A DNA stretch of 10,328 nucleotides from Phycisphaerales bacterium (GCA_028288905.1 JAQGHJ010000171.1:1-10328); one strand, 5' to 3'; shown: positions 1 through 6,178, numbered from the stretch's first letter. A program made the numbers and translations. The notes: a model not told the origin generated them from the letters alone.

Positions 1-666
1 CCGGGCAAGTGGTGCGTGTTCGGGTGCATGCTGTCGGCCGGCGGGAGCTTCCAGTGGCTCCGCAACACGCTGGCCCAGGACGAGGTGACCGAGGCCCGCA
101 AGCGGAAGGTCGACCCGTACGAGCTGCTCGTCGAGCAGGCCGCCACCGCCCCGGCCGGGTGCGAGGGGCTGTTCTTCCTGCCGTACCTGACGGGCGAGCG
201 GTGCCCGCACCCGGACCCGAACGCCCGCGGCGGGTGGATCGGGCTGACCGCCCGCACGACCCGGCCGATGCTGATCCGGTCGCTGTTGGAAGGCGTGACG
301 TTCGGCATGCGCGACGCGCTGGAGATCATGCGGGGCATGGGCGTGGCCGTGTCGCAGGTGCGGGCGAGCGGCGGCGGGGCCCGCAGCGAATTCTGGCGGC
401 AACTCCAGGCGGACGTCTACGGCAGCCCGATCGTGCTGACGAACGCCGCCGAGGGGCCGGCGTACGGCGTCGCCCTGCTGGCCGGCGTCGGGACCGGCGT
501 TTGGAAGAGCGTCGAGGAGGCGTGCAAGCGGTCGATCAAGCAGACGACGAAGGTGCAGCCGAACAAGAAGTCGGCCGCCGCCTACGAGCCGTACTACCGT
601 ACGTACGACAAGCTGTACGGCGACCTGAAGGAGCGGTACGCGGAGATGGCGGGCCTCGGCCAGTGA
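1..666 (+). CDS. xylB: Xylulokinase-like FGGY sugar kinase, C-terminal part (5' end outside window)
   Basis: The reading frame is open from base 1 and ends at TGA 664-666, giving 221 visible residues. It lacks the N-terminal actin-like domain, which lies upstream of the window. FGGY kinases phosphorylate a sugar with ATP in the cytoplasm; xylulokinase makes xylulose 5-phosphate for the pentose phosphate pathway. Visible signs are PYLTGER (residues 61-67), followed by CPHPDPNARGGWIGL, the usual xylulokinase pattern, and the ATP-domain stretch ASGGGARSEFWRQLQAD near 122-138 followed by a GSPI segment. The C-terminal tail is rich in Tyr and Lys. Xylulose 5-phosphate feeds transketolase, so it could help supply the sedoheptulose 7-phosphate used by the heptose genes further right, but the strand differs and another gene intervenes. 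The FGGY family is secure; xylulose as substrate, rather than another ketose or polyol, is likely but unproven from half a protein. Confidence 0.85.
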   Translation, partial: PGKWCVFGCMLSAGGSFQWLRNTLAQDEVTEARKRKVDPYELLVEQAATAPAGCEGLFFLPYLTGERCPHPDPNARGGWIGLTARTTRPMLIRSLLEGVTFGMRDALEIMRGMGVAVSQVRASGGGARSEFWRQLQADVYGSPIVLTNAAEGPAYGVALLAGVGTGVWKSVEEACKRSIKQTTKVQPNKKSAAAYEPYYRTYDKLYGDLKERYAEMAGLGQ

Positions 667-672
667 CCGGCG

Positions 673-767
673 AATGACCGCGCCCGAATAACGAATGGCG
701 TATACAGGGAAGGGCCCCCGCTTCGGTTTTTCCCCGTTTCGTCAGTCGTCATTCGGGCTTCGTCATT
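673..767. repeat. Imperfect inverted repeat downstream of the FGGY kinase
   Basis: Arm 673-700 and arm 740-767 are reverse complements at 22 of 28 positions by hand alignment, separated by a 39-nt loop containing a G/C-rich run and a TTTTT stretch (727-731). It starts 7 nt after the kinase stop codon. It could act as a bidirectional transcript 3'-end structure, or be a small palindromic repeat element, since its right arm belongs to a repeat seen again near 4786-4825. It does not look like a classic intrinsic terminator because no U-tract follows the stem. Confidence 0.5.
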
Positions 768-769
768 TA
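730..769 (+). repeat. Dispersed 40-nt repeat, copy 1
   Basis: This 40-nt segment, built from the words GTTTCGTCA, TCGTCA and CTTCGTCAT, matches the reverse complement of 4786-4825 at 33 of 40 positions by hand alignment. Both copies lie in gene gaps on the 5' side of an open reading frame on the same strand (39 nt before the oxidoreductase start here). This is seen directly; what the repeat does is unknown. Confidence 0.6.
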
Positions 770-807
770 CTTGCCGAGCGCCGTGCGGCCGGGGCGGCGG
801 GACCGTT

Positions 808-2508
808 ATGCTCCCCGCTATGCCAACCCACTCGCCTTCCGGCGCAGACGCCCCACGGGCCCCCTCCCGTCGTGCCGTCCTGACCTCGGCCGCCGCCGCC
901 ACGACCGGGTTGCTGGTCCTCCCGTTCGCCGGCCGCGGCGAGGTTGCCGCCACCGCCCCGGCTCGGCGGGAGTACGACGTGGTCGTGTACGGCGGCGTCC
1001 CGTGCGGCGTCGCGGCCGCGGTGGCCGCCGCCCGCGCGGGGGCGGCGGTCCTGCTGGTCGAGCCGACCCGGCACGTCGGCGGGTTGAGCACGTCGGGCAT
1101 CAATACGGCCGAGTCCGAGCACATGCTCAAGTGGACGATCGGAGGGCTCGCCCTGGAGTTCTACGAGCGGCTCGGCCGCCGGTACGGGACGAACGCGCCG
1201 GAGTACTACTTCGAGTCGTCCGAGGCCGAGCGGGTGTTCCTGGCGATGCTCCGGGAGGCGAAGGTCGAGGTGCGCTTCGGCCTGCGGGTCGAGCGGGTGC
1301 GGAAGGCGGGCGCCCGGATCGAGTCGGTCACGCTGAGCGACGGGTCGGACGTGGCGGCCAAGGCTTTCGTTGACGCCGGGTACGAGGGCGACCTGATGGC
1401 CCGGGCGGGGGTCGACTACACGTGGGGGCGGGAGTCGACGGCGGAGTTCGGCGAGCCGCTAGCCGGTTTCCGGCTCGACCCGCAGCCGCGGAAGGGCCGG
1501 ACCGTCGACGACGCCGGCCACCTGCTGCCGGGCCTCAGCGTCCACTGGAAGGACATCCCCGCCCCCGGCACCGGCGACCGAAGGGTGATGAACTACAACT
1601 ACCGGCTGTGCCTCACGCGGGCGGCCGGCAAGCGGGTGCCGATCCCCCCGCCGCCGGCCGGCTACGACCGCGGGCGGTACCGGATGCTGACGGACTGGGC
1701 CGCCGCCCGGGCGGCCGGGCAGCCGATCAAGCTCGCCGACGTGCTGGACTTCTACGCCCGGCGGAACGGGAAGTACGAGGCGAACAACAAGCAGGCGGCC
1801 GTCGTCTCGCTCGGGCACTTCGGGGGGCAGTTCGACTACCCGGACGCCGATTACGCCGGGCGGGCGCGGGTCGTCGCCGACCACCGGCACTACACGCTCG
1901 GGCTGCTTCACTTCCTGGCGACCGACGAGGCGGTGCCCGAGCCGGCACGGGCAGAGATGCGGGCGTGGGGCCTGCACGCCGACGAGTTTGTGGACAATGG
2001 GAACTGGCCGTACCAGCTTTACGTCCGCGAGGCCCGGCGGATGCGCGGGGCGTACGTCGTCCGCCAGCGGGACGTGCAGGACGACCTGCGAAAGGACGAC
2101 GCGGTCGGCGTCAGCTCCCACTTCATCGATTGCCACCACGTCCAGCGGGTGGCACTGAACGCGGGCGAGTGGGCGAACGAAGGGCGGATCTGGCGGATCG
2201 GGTGGGCGTACCAGATCCCGTACCGGGCGCTGACCCCGCGGCCGGAGCAGGCCGCCAACCTGCTGGTGCCCGGGGCGGCCAGCTACACGCACGTGGCGTA
2301 CTGCACGCTGCGGTTGGAGTCGGTGTGGATGATCGCGGGGCAAGCGGCCGGCGAGGCGGCGGCGATGGCAGCAAAGTCCGGCACGACCGTTCAGGCCGTC
2401 GACGTCGCGGAGCTACGCGCCCGGCTGGTGGCCGGGAAGCAGGTGATCGACTTCGCGCCGGGCCAGCCGGAGAAGTGCGAGCGGCTGAACGGCCCGCCGG
2501 AGTTCTGA
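808..2508 (+). CDS. Tat-exported FAD-dependent oxidoreductase (FAD_oxidored type)
   Basis: A 566-aa protein. The N-terminus has a twin-arginine signal: SRRAVL (residues 20-25), then a small-residue hydrophobic core to about 40 and a likely cleavage near AATAPA (47-52), so the mature enzyme is probably periplasmic. A Rossmann FAD-binding fold follows: VVVYGGVPCGVAAAVAAARAG (58-78) with the acidic strand end LLVEP (82-86). GGxPxG in place of GxGxxG is normal for the PF12831-type family. GGLSTSG (91-97) and the C-terminal PYRALTPRP...NLLVPGAASYTH and AGQAAGEAAAMAA segments are also family-typical. The substrate cannot be told; relatives sit in polysaccharide and sugar-acid catabolic loci. No strong Shine-Dalgarno sequence is visible. 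ATG 808 is used, but ATG 820 is equally good and keeps the signal peptide intact. It stands alone on the plus strand, convergent with the transaldolase gene. Confidence 0.85.
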   Translation: MLPAMPTHSPSGADAPRAPSRRAVLTSAAAATTGLLVLPFAGRGEVAATAPARREYDVVVYGGVPCGVAAAVAAARAGAAVLLVEPTRHVGGLSTSGINTAESEHMLKWTIGGLALEFYERLGRRYGTNAPEYYFESSEAERVFLAMLREAKVEVRFGLRVERVRKAGARIESVTLSDGSDVAAKAFVDAGYEGDLMARAGVDYTWGRESTAEFGEPLAGFRLDPQPRKGRTVDDAGHLLPGLSVHWKDIPAPGTGDRRVMNYNYRLCLTRAAGKRVPIPPPPAGYDRGRYRMLTDWAAARAAGQPIKLADVLDFYARRNGKYEANNKQAAVVSLGHFGGQFDYPDADYAGRARVVADHRHYTLGLLHFLATDEAVPEPARAEMRAWGLHADEFVDNGNWPYQLYVREARRMRGAYVVRQRDVQDDLRKDDAVGVSSHFIDCHHVQRVALNAGEWANEGRIWRIGWAYQIPYRALTPRPEQAANLLVPGAASYTHVAYCTLRLESVWMIAGQAAGEAAAMAAKSGTTVQAVDVAELRARLVAGKQVIDFAPGQPEKCERLNGPPEF

Positions 2509-2580
2509 TTAGGGAGCCGAAGCTTCAGGCGGGGGCGTCGCGATGGGCCGGGGCAGGACTCGCAGACCCTTCGCCCGCGG
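2509..2580. other. Convergent intergenic gap, no clear terminator
   Basis: These 72 bases separate the stop codons of the oxidoreductase (+) and transaldolase (-). I looked for a stem followed by a T- or A-tract and found only weak G/C-rich complementarity (GCGGGGGCG near 2530 against CGCCCGC near 2572). Transcription from the two sides may end by Rho-dependent means or read through. Confidence 0.4.
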
Positions 2581-3336
2581 TCAGAGCTTGAAACCGGCCG
2601 CCTGGGCGTCCGTGTAAAACATCTTGACCGTCTCCAGCGAGTAAGCGTCAAGATCTTTACCGACGAGTTCCAGCTTCTTCAGCACGTCGTTCGTCACCGT
2701 GATGACGTGACACCCGATCTCGTCAGCCTGGAAGATGTTGAGCAGTTCCCGCGGGCTGGCCCAGATCAGTTCCTGGTTCGGGAACGGCTTCAGGACCCGC
2801 ACCGCCTCGGCCATCATCGGGACCGGGTCCCGGCCGGTGTCGGCAACCCTCCCGGCGAACACGCTGACGTACGCCGCCGGCCCGCCGCCGAGGGCGGCCG
2901 ACACCGCCCGGACCTGCTCCAGAGTCATCATCGCCGTCACGTTCTGCTTCACCCCGGCCGCCGCCAGCCGGCGGATCAGCCCGTACGCGGGCTCGCCGGC
3001 GCAGTTGGTGACCGGGATCTTGGCGTACACGTTCGGGCCCCACGACGCGATCTCCAGCGCCTGCCGCTCCATCTCGGCGAAGTCGTCGCAGAACACCTCG
3101 AAGCTGATCGGCTTGTCCGGGATCGCGGCCAGCACCTGCTTGGCGAACGCGCGGTAGTCGGTGATGCCGACCTTCCGCATGAGCGTCGGGTTCGTCGTCA
3201 GCCCGGCGATGTGCGGCTTACGCGCCATCTCGACCATGCCAACCAAGTCCGCGCCGTCGGCGAACACCTTCACCTTCAGGGCGGCGACGGAAGGGATGAT
3301 TGACGGCGTGACAAACGAAGCGGCGGTAGCGGTCAT
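2581..3336 (-). CDS. tal: Transaldolase, short type
   Basis: A 251-aa cytosolic enzyme of the transaldolase/fructose-6-phosphate aldolase family, which moves a dihydroxyacetone unit from fructose 6-phosphate to erythrose 4-phosphate, giving sedoheptulose 7-phosphate and glyceraldehyde 3-phosphate. Family marks are KVFADGADL (23-31, with the early Asp), GLTTNPTLM (45-53), VYAKIPVT (103-110) with the Schiff-base lysine at about K106, QNVTAMMT (131-138) and VFAGRVADTGRDP (159-171). Family members start close to the VFADGAD strand, so the first 20 residues are an extra, weakly conserved lead. There is no Shine-Dalgarno before ATG 3336, but a 7-bp hairpin lies 13-30 nt upstream. It is the last gene of the minus-strand heptose block, 90 nt after the phosphatase gene. 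As the source of sedoheptulose 7-phosphate, the GmhA substrate, its place there makes metabolic sense. Aldolase rather than transaldolase activity cannot be excluded by sequence alone. Confidence 0.88.
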   Translation of the reverse strand: MTATAASFVTPSIIPSVAALKVKVFADGADLVGMVEMARKPHIAGLTTNPTLMRKVGITDYRAFAKQVLAAIPDKPISFEVFCDDFAEMERQALEIASWGPNVYAKIPVTNCAGEPAYGLIRRLAAAGVKQNVTAMMTLEQVRAVSAALGGGPAAYVSVFAGRVADTGRDPVPMMAEAVRVLKPFPNQELIWASPRELLNIFQADEIGCHVITVTNDVLKKLELVGKDLDAYSLETVKMFYTDAQAAGFKL

Positions 3337-3348
3337 GGAGATTGGTGG

Positions 3349-3366
3349 GGTGTCCTTCAGGACACC
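3349..3366 (-). promoter_or_regulatory. Perfect 7-bp hairpin before the transaldolase start
   Basis: GGTGTCC (3349-3355) and GGACACC (3360-3366) are perfect reverse complements with a 4-nt loop. In the minus-strand transcript this stem ends 12 nt before the transaldolase AUG, close enough to influence ribosome loading or mark a processed 5' end. No promoter or Shine-Dalgarno is visible around it. Confidence 0.4.
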
Positions 3367-3408
3367 GGTCCTTTGGTCGCAGGGGTGGGGCGGGCGGGGC
3401 CGGCCGGC

Positions 3409-3426
3409 GGTGCCCCGACGGGCACC
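3409..3426 (-). promoter_or_regulatory. Perfect 7-bp hairpin directly after the phosphatase stop
   Basis: GGTGCCC (3409-3415) and GGGCACC (3420-3426) pair perfectly around a 4-nt loop and directly abut the stop codon of the gmhB-like gene (3427-3429). There is no U-tract after the stem, so a 3'-end stabiliser or pause site is more likely than an intrinsic terminator. Confidence 0.4.
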
Positions 3427-3984
3427 CTACGAGGACGCCTTCCGCCGGCGAACGATATCAACGATCTGGCGGGCCGCCTCGGGTAGATCGGCCACCCGTG
3501 CGTCCGGGCTGCAACGGTCGCCCTTGCTGTACGGCAGATCGACTAGGAACGTTCGGCACCCCGCCGCCGCCCCGGCCAGCACGTCGCCGGACCGGTCGCC
3601 GACCATAAAGCTGCCCGGCAGATCCAGGTGGTGCTCCTCGGCCGCCCGGACGAGCATGCCCGGCTGCGGCTTGCGGCAGTCGCAGCGGTCGGCGGCGTCG
3701 TGGTAGCAGACGTAAATCGCGTCGATCGGCAGCCGGGACCGCAGGAACTCGTTGATCGCCTCGACCGCGACCGCCGTCTGCGTCCCGCGAGCCACGTCGG
3801 GTTGGTTCGTCACAACGAACAGCGGCAGGCCCTCGGCCGCCAGCGTGGCCATCGCCTCCGGCACGCCGGGCAGGACCTCGCACTCGGCCACCGACCGCGG
3901 CGGGTGCGGCACGCCGGCCACAACGTCGGTGCGGTTGATGACCCCGTCGCGGTCGAGGAAAACGGCTGGGCGGCGACGATGCAT
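3427..3984 (-). CDS. gmhB: GmhB-like D-heptose bisphosphate phosphatase (HAD, HisB-N/GmhB type)
   Basis: A 185-aa cytosolic HAD phosphatase. With ATG 3984 as start, motif I is FLDRDGVIN (9-17; nucleophile D11, acid/base D13), motif II is VVTNQ (57-61), motif III lysine lies in CRKPQPGM (103-110), and motif IV is VGDRSGDV (128-135). The zinc loop C93-x-H95...C101-x-C103 is the mark of the GmhB/HisB-N group. In the heptose pathway it removes the C7 phosphate from heptose 1,7-bisphosphate. Histidinol-phosphatase is the main alternative, but a kinase, isomerase and nucleotidyltransferase of heptose type next door favour GmhB. A GTG at 3999 would add five residues, but it lies inside a CACGGAGG repeat arm that looks inserted, so ATG 3984 is preferred. 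The gene is separated from the isomerase gene by about 200 nt of repeat-flanked, AT-richer DNA. Confidence 0.85.
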   Translation of the reverse strand: MHRRRPAVFLDRDGVINRTDVVAGVPHPPRSVAECEVLPGVPEAMATLAAEGLPLFVVTNQPDVARGTQTAVAVEAINEFLRSRLPIDAIYVCYHDAADRCDCRKPQPGMLVRAAEEHHLDLPGSFMVGDRSGDVLAGAAAGCRTFLVDLPYSKGDRCSPDARVADLPEAARQIVDIVRRRKASS

Positions 3985-3993
3985 CGGGCGGGT

Positions 3994-4023
3994 CACCACG
4001 GAGGCACGGAGACACGGAGGTCA
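3994..4023 (+). repeat. CACGGAGG-type repeat, left inverted arm
   Basis: Three iterated CACGGAG-like units (CACCACGGAGG, CACGGAGA, CACGGAGG) end in GTCA. The arm is matched in reverse complement at 4151-4173 with one mismatch over the shared 18 nt plus a shared GGTC edge; the left arm carries one extra 8-nt unit. Repeats of this wording occur between genes in many bacterial genomes, from general memory; their function is not settled. Confidence 0.6.
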
Positions 4024-4150
4024 ACTCGGACTGCCAAGCCGCCTTATTCGGCTCGCCACTGCTGAGAGTTACACGCAAAAGTACCTGTTCAACAACACAC
4101 CCTTATACCCTCGCTCAGGCGACCGGCAGACACAAGTTGGGAGTGCGAAC
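4024..4150. other. AT-richer core between the CACGGAGG arms
   Basis: These 127 bases are visibly poorer in G/C than the flanking genes, with runs such as ACACGCAAAAGTACCTG and CACCCTTATACCC. A 5-bp stem AGCCG/CGGCT lies at 4037-4053. Read on the minus strand, weak promoter-like words occur (TTGTTG then TGTAAC with 16-nt spacing), which might restart transcription for the phosphatase and transaldolase genes. No open reading frame of note is present. Confidence 0.3.
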
Positions 4151-4173
4151 CGACCTCCGTGCCCCCGTGGTGG
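4151..4173 (-). repeat. CACGGAGG-type repeat, right inverted arm
   Basis: On the minus strand this reads CCACCACGGGGGCACGGAGG followed by TCG, the partner of the arm at 3994-4023. It begins 10 nt after the isomerase stop codon. Together the arms bound a roughly 180-nt unit inserted between two genes of one operon. Confidence 0.6.
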
Positions 4174-4182
4174 ATCTGTCCG

Positions 4183-4782
4183 TCACTTCGCCGACGACTC
4201 CCACTTCGTCTGGGAAGCCTTGATGGCCGGATGCGACACGATCAGGTGCCAGACGACGCCCTGGAATGCCTCAGCGTGCGGGGTGACGTGGTCCGGGTTG
4301 ACGGTCGGCACGATCACGCATGCGTCGGCGGCGGTGGCCGTGTACCCGCCGTCCCGGCCGACGACACCGACCACCGTCGCCCCGACCGATTTGGCATACT
4401 GGACAGCCTTGACCAAGTTGGGGCTGATGTTCTTCTCGACGTTCCCGCCGCCGACGCTGAAAACGACGATCCCGTCATCCTTCCGTAACCGGCTGCCCTT
4501 GAGCCAGTTCACGAACACGTCGGCCCAGCTCTCGTCGTTCACCCGGGCCGTCAGTTCCGACACGTTGTCGGTCGGCGCGTAAGCCTCGAAGCCGGCGATC
4601 TTTCGGAAGTCGTTGACCGCGTGCGACGCGTTGGCGGCGCTGCCGCCGACCCCGAGGAAGAACAACCGCCCGCCGGCCGCCCGGACCTTCACCAAATGTT
4701 CGACGGCCCGCTCGATCATGGCGGCGTCGAGCTGGTTGATGACTTGGACGGCCTCGGCGAGGAACGTTTGGGAGAAGGACAT
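4183..4782 (-). CDS. gmhA: GmhA-like SIS-domain phosphoheptose isomerase
   Basis: A 199-aa single SIS-domain protein, the usual length for GmhA, which turns sedoheptulose 7-phosphate into D-glycero-D-manno-heptose 7-phosphate in the cytoplasm. Seen: an N-terminal helix, RLFFLGVGGSAANASHAVNDF (39-59; phosphate-binding GGSAAN), TDNVSELTARVNDESWADVF (71-90), the GmhA-like pattern before the second sugar-binding loop, VFSVGGGNVEKNISPNL (107-123), GATVVGVVGRDGGYTAT (134-150) and the C-terminal helix with H179. By memory alignment to E. coli GmhA, H61 and H180 have partners (H54, H179), but E65 becomes D58 and Q172 becomes E171. The fold is certain; the precise substrate is less so. The frame stays open upstream to 5487, but that part is a shadow of the nucleotidyltransferase; ATG 4782 begins the fold and lies 86 nt after the preceding gene. 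No Shine-Dalgarno is visible. Confidence 0.85.
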   Translation of the reverse strand: MSFSQTFLAEAVQVINQLDAAMIERAVEHLVKVRAAGGRLFFLGVGGSAANASHAVNDFRKIAGFEAYAPTDNVSELTARVNDESWADVFVNWLKGSRLRKDDGIVVFSVGGGNVEKNISPNLVKAVQYAKSVGATVVGVVGRDGGYTATAADACVIVPTVNPDHVTPHAEAFQGVVWHLIVSHPAIKASQTKWESSAK

Positions 4783-4785
4783 GGG

Positions 4786-4825
4786 AGAGATGACGAAGTC
4801 CGGGTGACGAATGACGAAACGGGGG
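4786..4825 (-). repeat. Dispersed 40-nt repeat, copy 2
   Basis: The reverse complement of this segment matches 730-769 at 33 of 40 positions by hand alignment. It fills about half of the gap between the nucleotidyltransferase and isomerase genes and ends 4 nt before the isomerase start, so the message reads through it as the immediate leader of gmhA. Confidence 0.6.
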
Positions 4826-4868
4826 AGGGGCCGGCTGCCTCGAATCGGCGCGGCCGTCGACCGGAGCG

Positions 4869-5651
4869 TCATTTTGGGTCTGACGGGCGGGTTTGCAAGT
4901 ACGCCCGGGCCTCGGCCAGGGACTCGGGGGTGCCGATCTCGTAAAACCGCTGCGTGACCTCGTACCCGACCATCCGCCGCTCGGCCACCAGGGCGGTGTA
5001 CAGGTCCGCCAGGTCGAACGGCCGGTCGGTGGGTATGCGGTCGACGGCGGCCGTCCGGAGCAGCCCGACGCCGTAGTCGATGTACTGCATGTCGGGCGTC
5101 TTGTTCCGCTTGTCGTACCGAACGAGGACGCCGTCGCGGAACACGACGTTGCTCTTGTCCCACCGATCGCCGTTGCGGAGCACCGTCATCAGCCCGAGAG
5201 GCGGCTGGGTGGCCTCGCCCGTCGCCGCGGAACTTTCGACCGGCCCGCCCGCCCCGGGGGACAGGAACGCGTCGAGCACGGCCTGGTAGTCGATGTCCAT
5301 GTACGAGTCGCCGTACATGACCCACAAGGGGTCGTCGGCTGCGGACCCGAGCAGGTGACGGGCCCGGGCGATGGCCCCGCCAGTACCCATCAGCCTGTCG
5401 CCGTCGAAGCTGTAGGCTAGCTCCATGTCGTACCGCCGGCCGTCGCCGCAGTGGTCGCGGACCCGCTCGCCGAGGTACCCGAGGCACATCACGACGCGGC
5501 GGATGCCGTTGCGGCGGAGAAGGGCGAGCTGGTGGTCGATGAACGGCCGGCCGGCGAGCTCGACGAGCGCCTTGGGGATCGTCTCGGTGATCGGCCGGAG
5601 CCGGGTGGCGAGGCCGCCGGCGAGGAGTGCAACGGGGACGGTATCAGTCAT
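4869..5651 (-). CDS. hddC: HddC-like heptose-1-phosphate nucleotidyltransferase
   Basis: A 260-aa cytosolic sugar nucleotidyltransferase. The N-terminal Rossmann-like core carries the nucleotide-binding signature LAGGLATRLRP (10-20) and PKAL (26-29), then GTGGA (89-93) and the metal-binding YGDSYMDID (113-121). The C-terminal part, ending with TQRFYEIGTPESLAEARAYL, is the common end of RmlA/ManC/HddC-type enzymes without a hexapeptide domain. With the HddA-like kinase and GmhA/GmhB-like genes next door, the likely reaction is transfer of GMP (HddC analogy) to D-glycero-alpha-D-manno-heptose 1-phosphate. Base choice (GTP, ATP or CTP) cannot be read reliably. The start at 5651 places the LAGG strand right after a 6-residue lead. 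An in-frame ATG at 5675 and the extension to 5756 add only Pro-rich residues. No clear Shine-Dalgarno is seen. Confidence 0.82.
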   Translation of the reverse strand: MTDTVPVALLAGGLATRLRPITETIPKALVELAGRPFIDHQLALLRRNGIRRVVMCLGYLGERVRDHCGDGRRYDMELAYSFDGDRLMGTGGAIARARHLLGSAADDPLWVMYGDSYMDIDYQAVLDAFLSPGAGGPVESSAATGEATQPPLGLMTVLRNGDRWDKSNVVFRDGVLVRYDKRNKTPDMQYIDYGVGLLRTAAVDRIPTDRPFDLADLYTALVAERRMVGYEVTQRFYEIGTPESLAEARAYLQTRPSDPK

Positions 5652-5689
5652 CGGAACGGAGGCTTGGCGGAGCATAGGTCGGCGAGTAA

Positions 5690-5707
5690 CGGGTTGTAGC
5701 CAACCCG
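5690..5707 (-). promoter_or_regulatory. Perfect 7-bp hairpin before hddC
   Basis: CGGGTTG (5690-5696) and CAACCCG (5701-5707) pair perfectly around a TAGC loop. It lies in the 86-nt gap between the unknown protein gene and the nucleotidyltransferase, about 40 nt ahead of the latter's AUG. It lacks a following U-tract, so termination is unlikely. Confidence 0.4.
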
Positions 5708-5737
5708 GCGGTGGGTCGGGAGGCGGAGCCGGCCGCG

Positions 5738-6121
5738 TCAGTCCCAAAACCGCCACCAGGGCTTACGCCGCTCCCGGACGAGGATCTGCTGAACCATGGG
5801 CACGCCCAGCCGCTCGGTCACCACACTCATGGCGGCCGAGGCGAACTTCTCCCGGTCGAGCATGTCAACCGAGGCGCCGAGGTTCTGATGTCCGTCCCCC
5901 GGGAATGCGCCGAGGAACGGCTCCCAACGGGACACGTCGTCGCTCCACTCGGAAGCGACAGCGAAGCACGGCAGGTCCTCTCTTCCCCGGAAAACCAGCA
6001 GCACGTAGAAGTACTGGATCGTCTGCGCGGATCGCACGTTGTCTAGCAACACGGCCGAGTGCTCCCCGAACTCGTAGACCCGGACGGTTCGGGCCGACTT
6101 GATCATCGGGAAGTACGACAT
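5738..6121 (-). CDS. Unknown 127-aa protein inside the heptose block
   Basis: I do not recognise a family. The start is well supported: AGGAG lies 4 nt before ATG 6121, one of the few good Shine-Dalgarno sites in the window. The protein has no signal peptide or membrane segment and looks like a small soluble alpha/beta fold. It opens with alternating strands (RTVRVYEFGEHSAVLLDNV, residues 11-29) and a strongly hydrophobic stretch IQYFYVLLVFRG (35-46). A mid region follows, rich in Trp, Phe, Gly and Asp (ASEWSDDVSRWEPFLGAF, 56-73), then a helix-prone C-terminal half and a basic-aromatic tail RRKPWWRFWD. It lies between hddA and hddC in the same direction, with gaps of 57 and 86 nt, so it is probably co-transcribed. 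It could be an accessory or regulatory partner of heptose synthesis or an unrelated passenger. The reading frame itself is well supported. Confidence 0.7.
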   Translation of the reverse strand: MSYFPMIKSARTVRVYEFGEHSAVLLDNVRSAQTIQYFYVLLVFRGREDLPCFAVASEWSDDVSRWEPFLGAFPGDGHQNLGASVDMLDREKFASAAMSVVTERLGVPMVQQILVRERRKPWWRFWD

Positions 6122-6147
6122 GCGGCTCCTGCCGTTCGTCCATCGGC

Positions 6148-6166
6148 CCGCCCCGAGACGGGGTGG
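6148..6166 (-). promoter_or_regulatory. 8-bp G/C-rich hairpin between hddA and the unknown gene
   Basis: CCGCCCCG (6148-6155) pairs with CGGGGTGG (6159-6166), one pair being a G-T wobble, around an AGA loop. It lies between the hddA stop (6179-6181) and the start of the unknown gene at 6121. No U-tract follows, so it is more likely a pause, processing or stability element than a terminator. Confidence 0.35.
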
Positions 6167-6178
6167 CCAACCTTCGCC

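Noticed and set aside
673..767. Intrinsic terminator after the kinase gene
   Set aside because: The T-run lies in the loop, not after the stem, and the stem has several mismatches; kept only as an inverted repeat.
1422..2591. 389-aa open frame overlapping the FAD oxidoreductase in another plus frame
   Set aside because: Arg/Gly/Ala-rich shadow translation. The 808-2508 frame carries the FAD motifs and signal peptide.
3994..4173. CACGGAGG units as a CRISPR array
   Set aside because: The units are about 8 nt, adjoining and without spacers, and the second group is inverted; no cas gene is present.
4783..5487. N-terminal extension of the isomerase to a 434-aa protein
   Set aside because: The extra part is an Arg-rich shadow of the nucleotidyltransferase frame plus a translated repeat; the SIS fold begins at ATG 4782.
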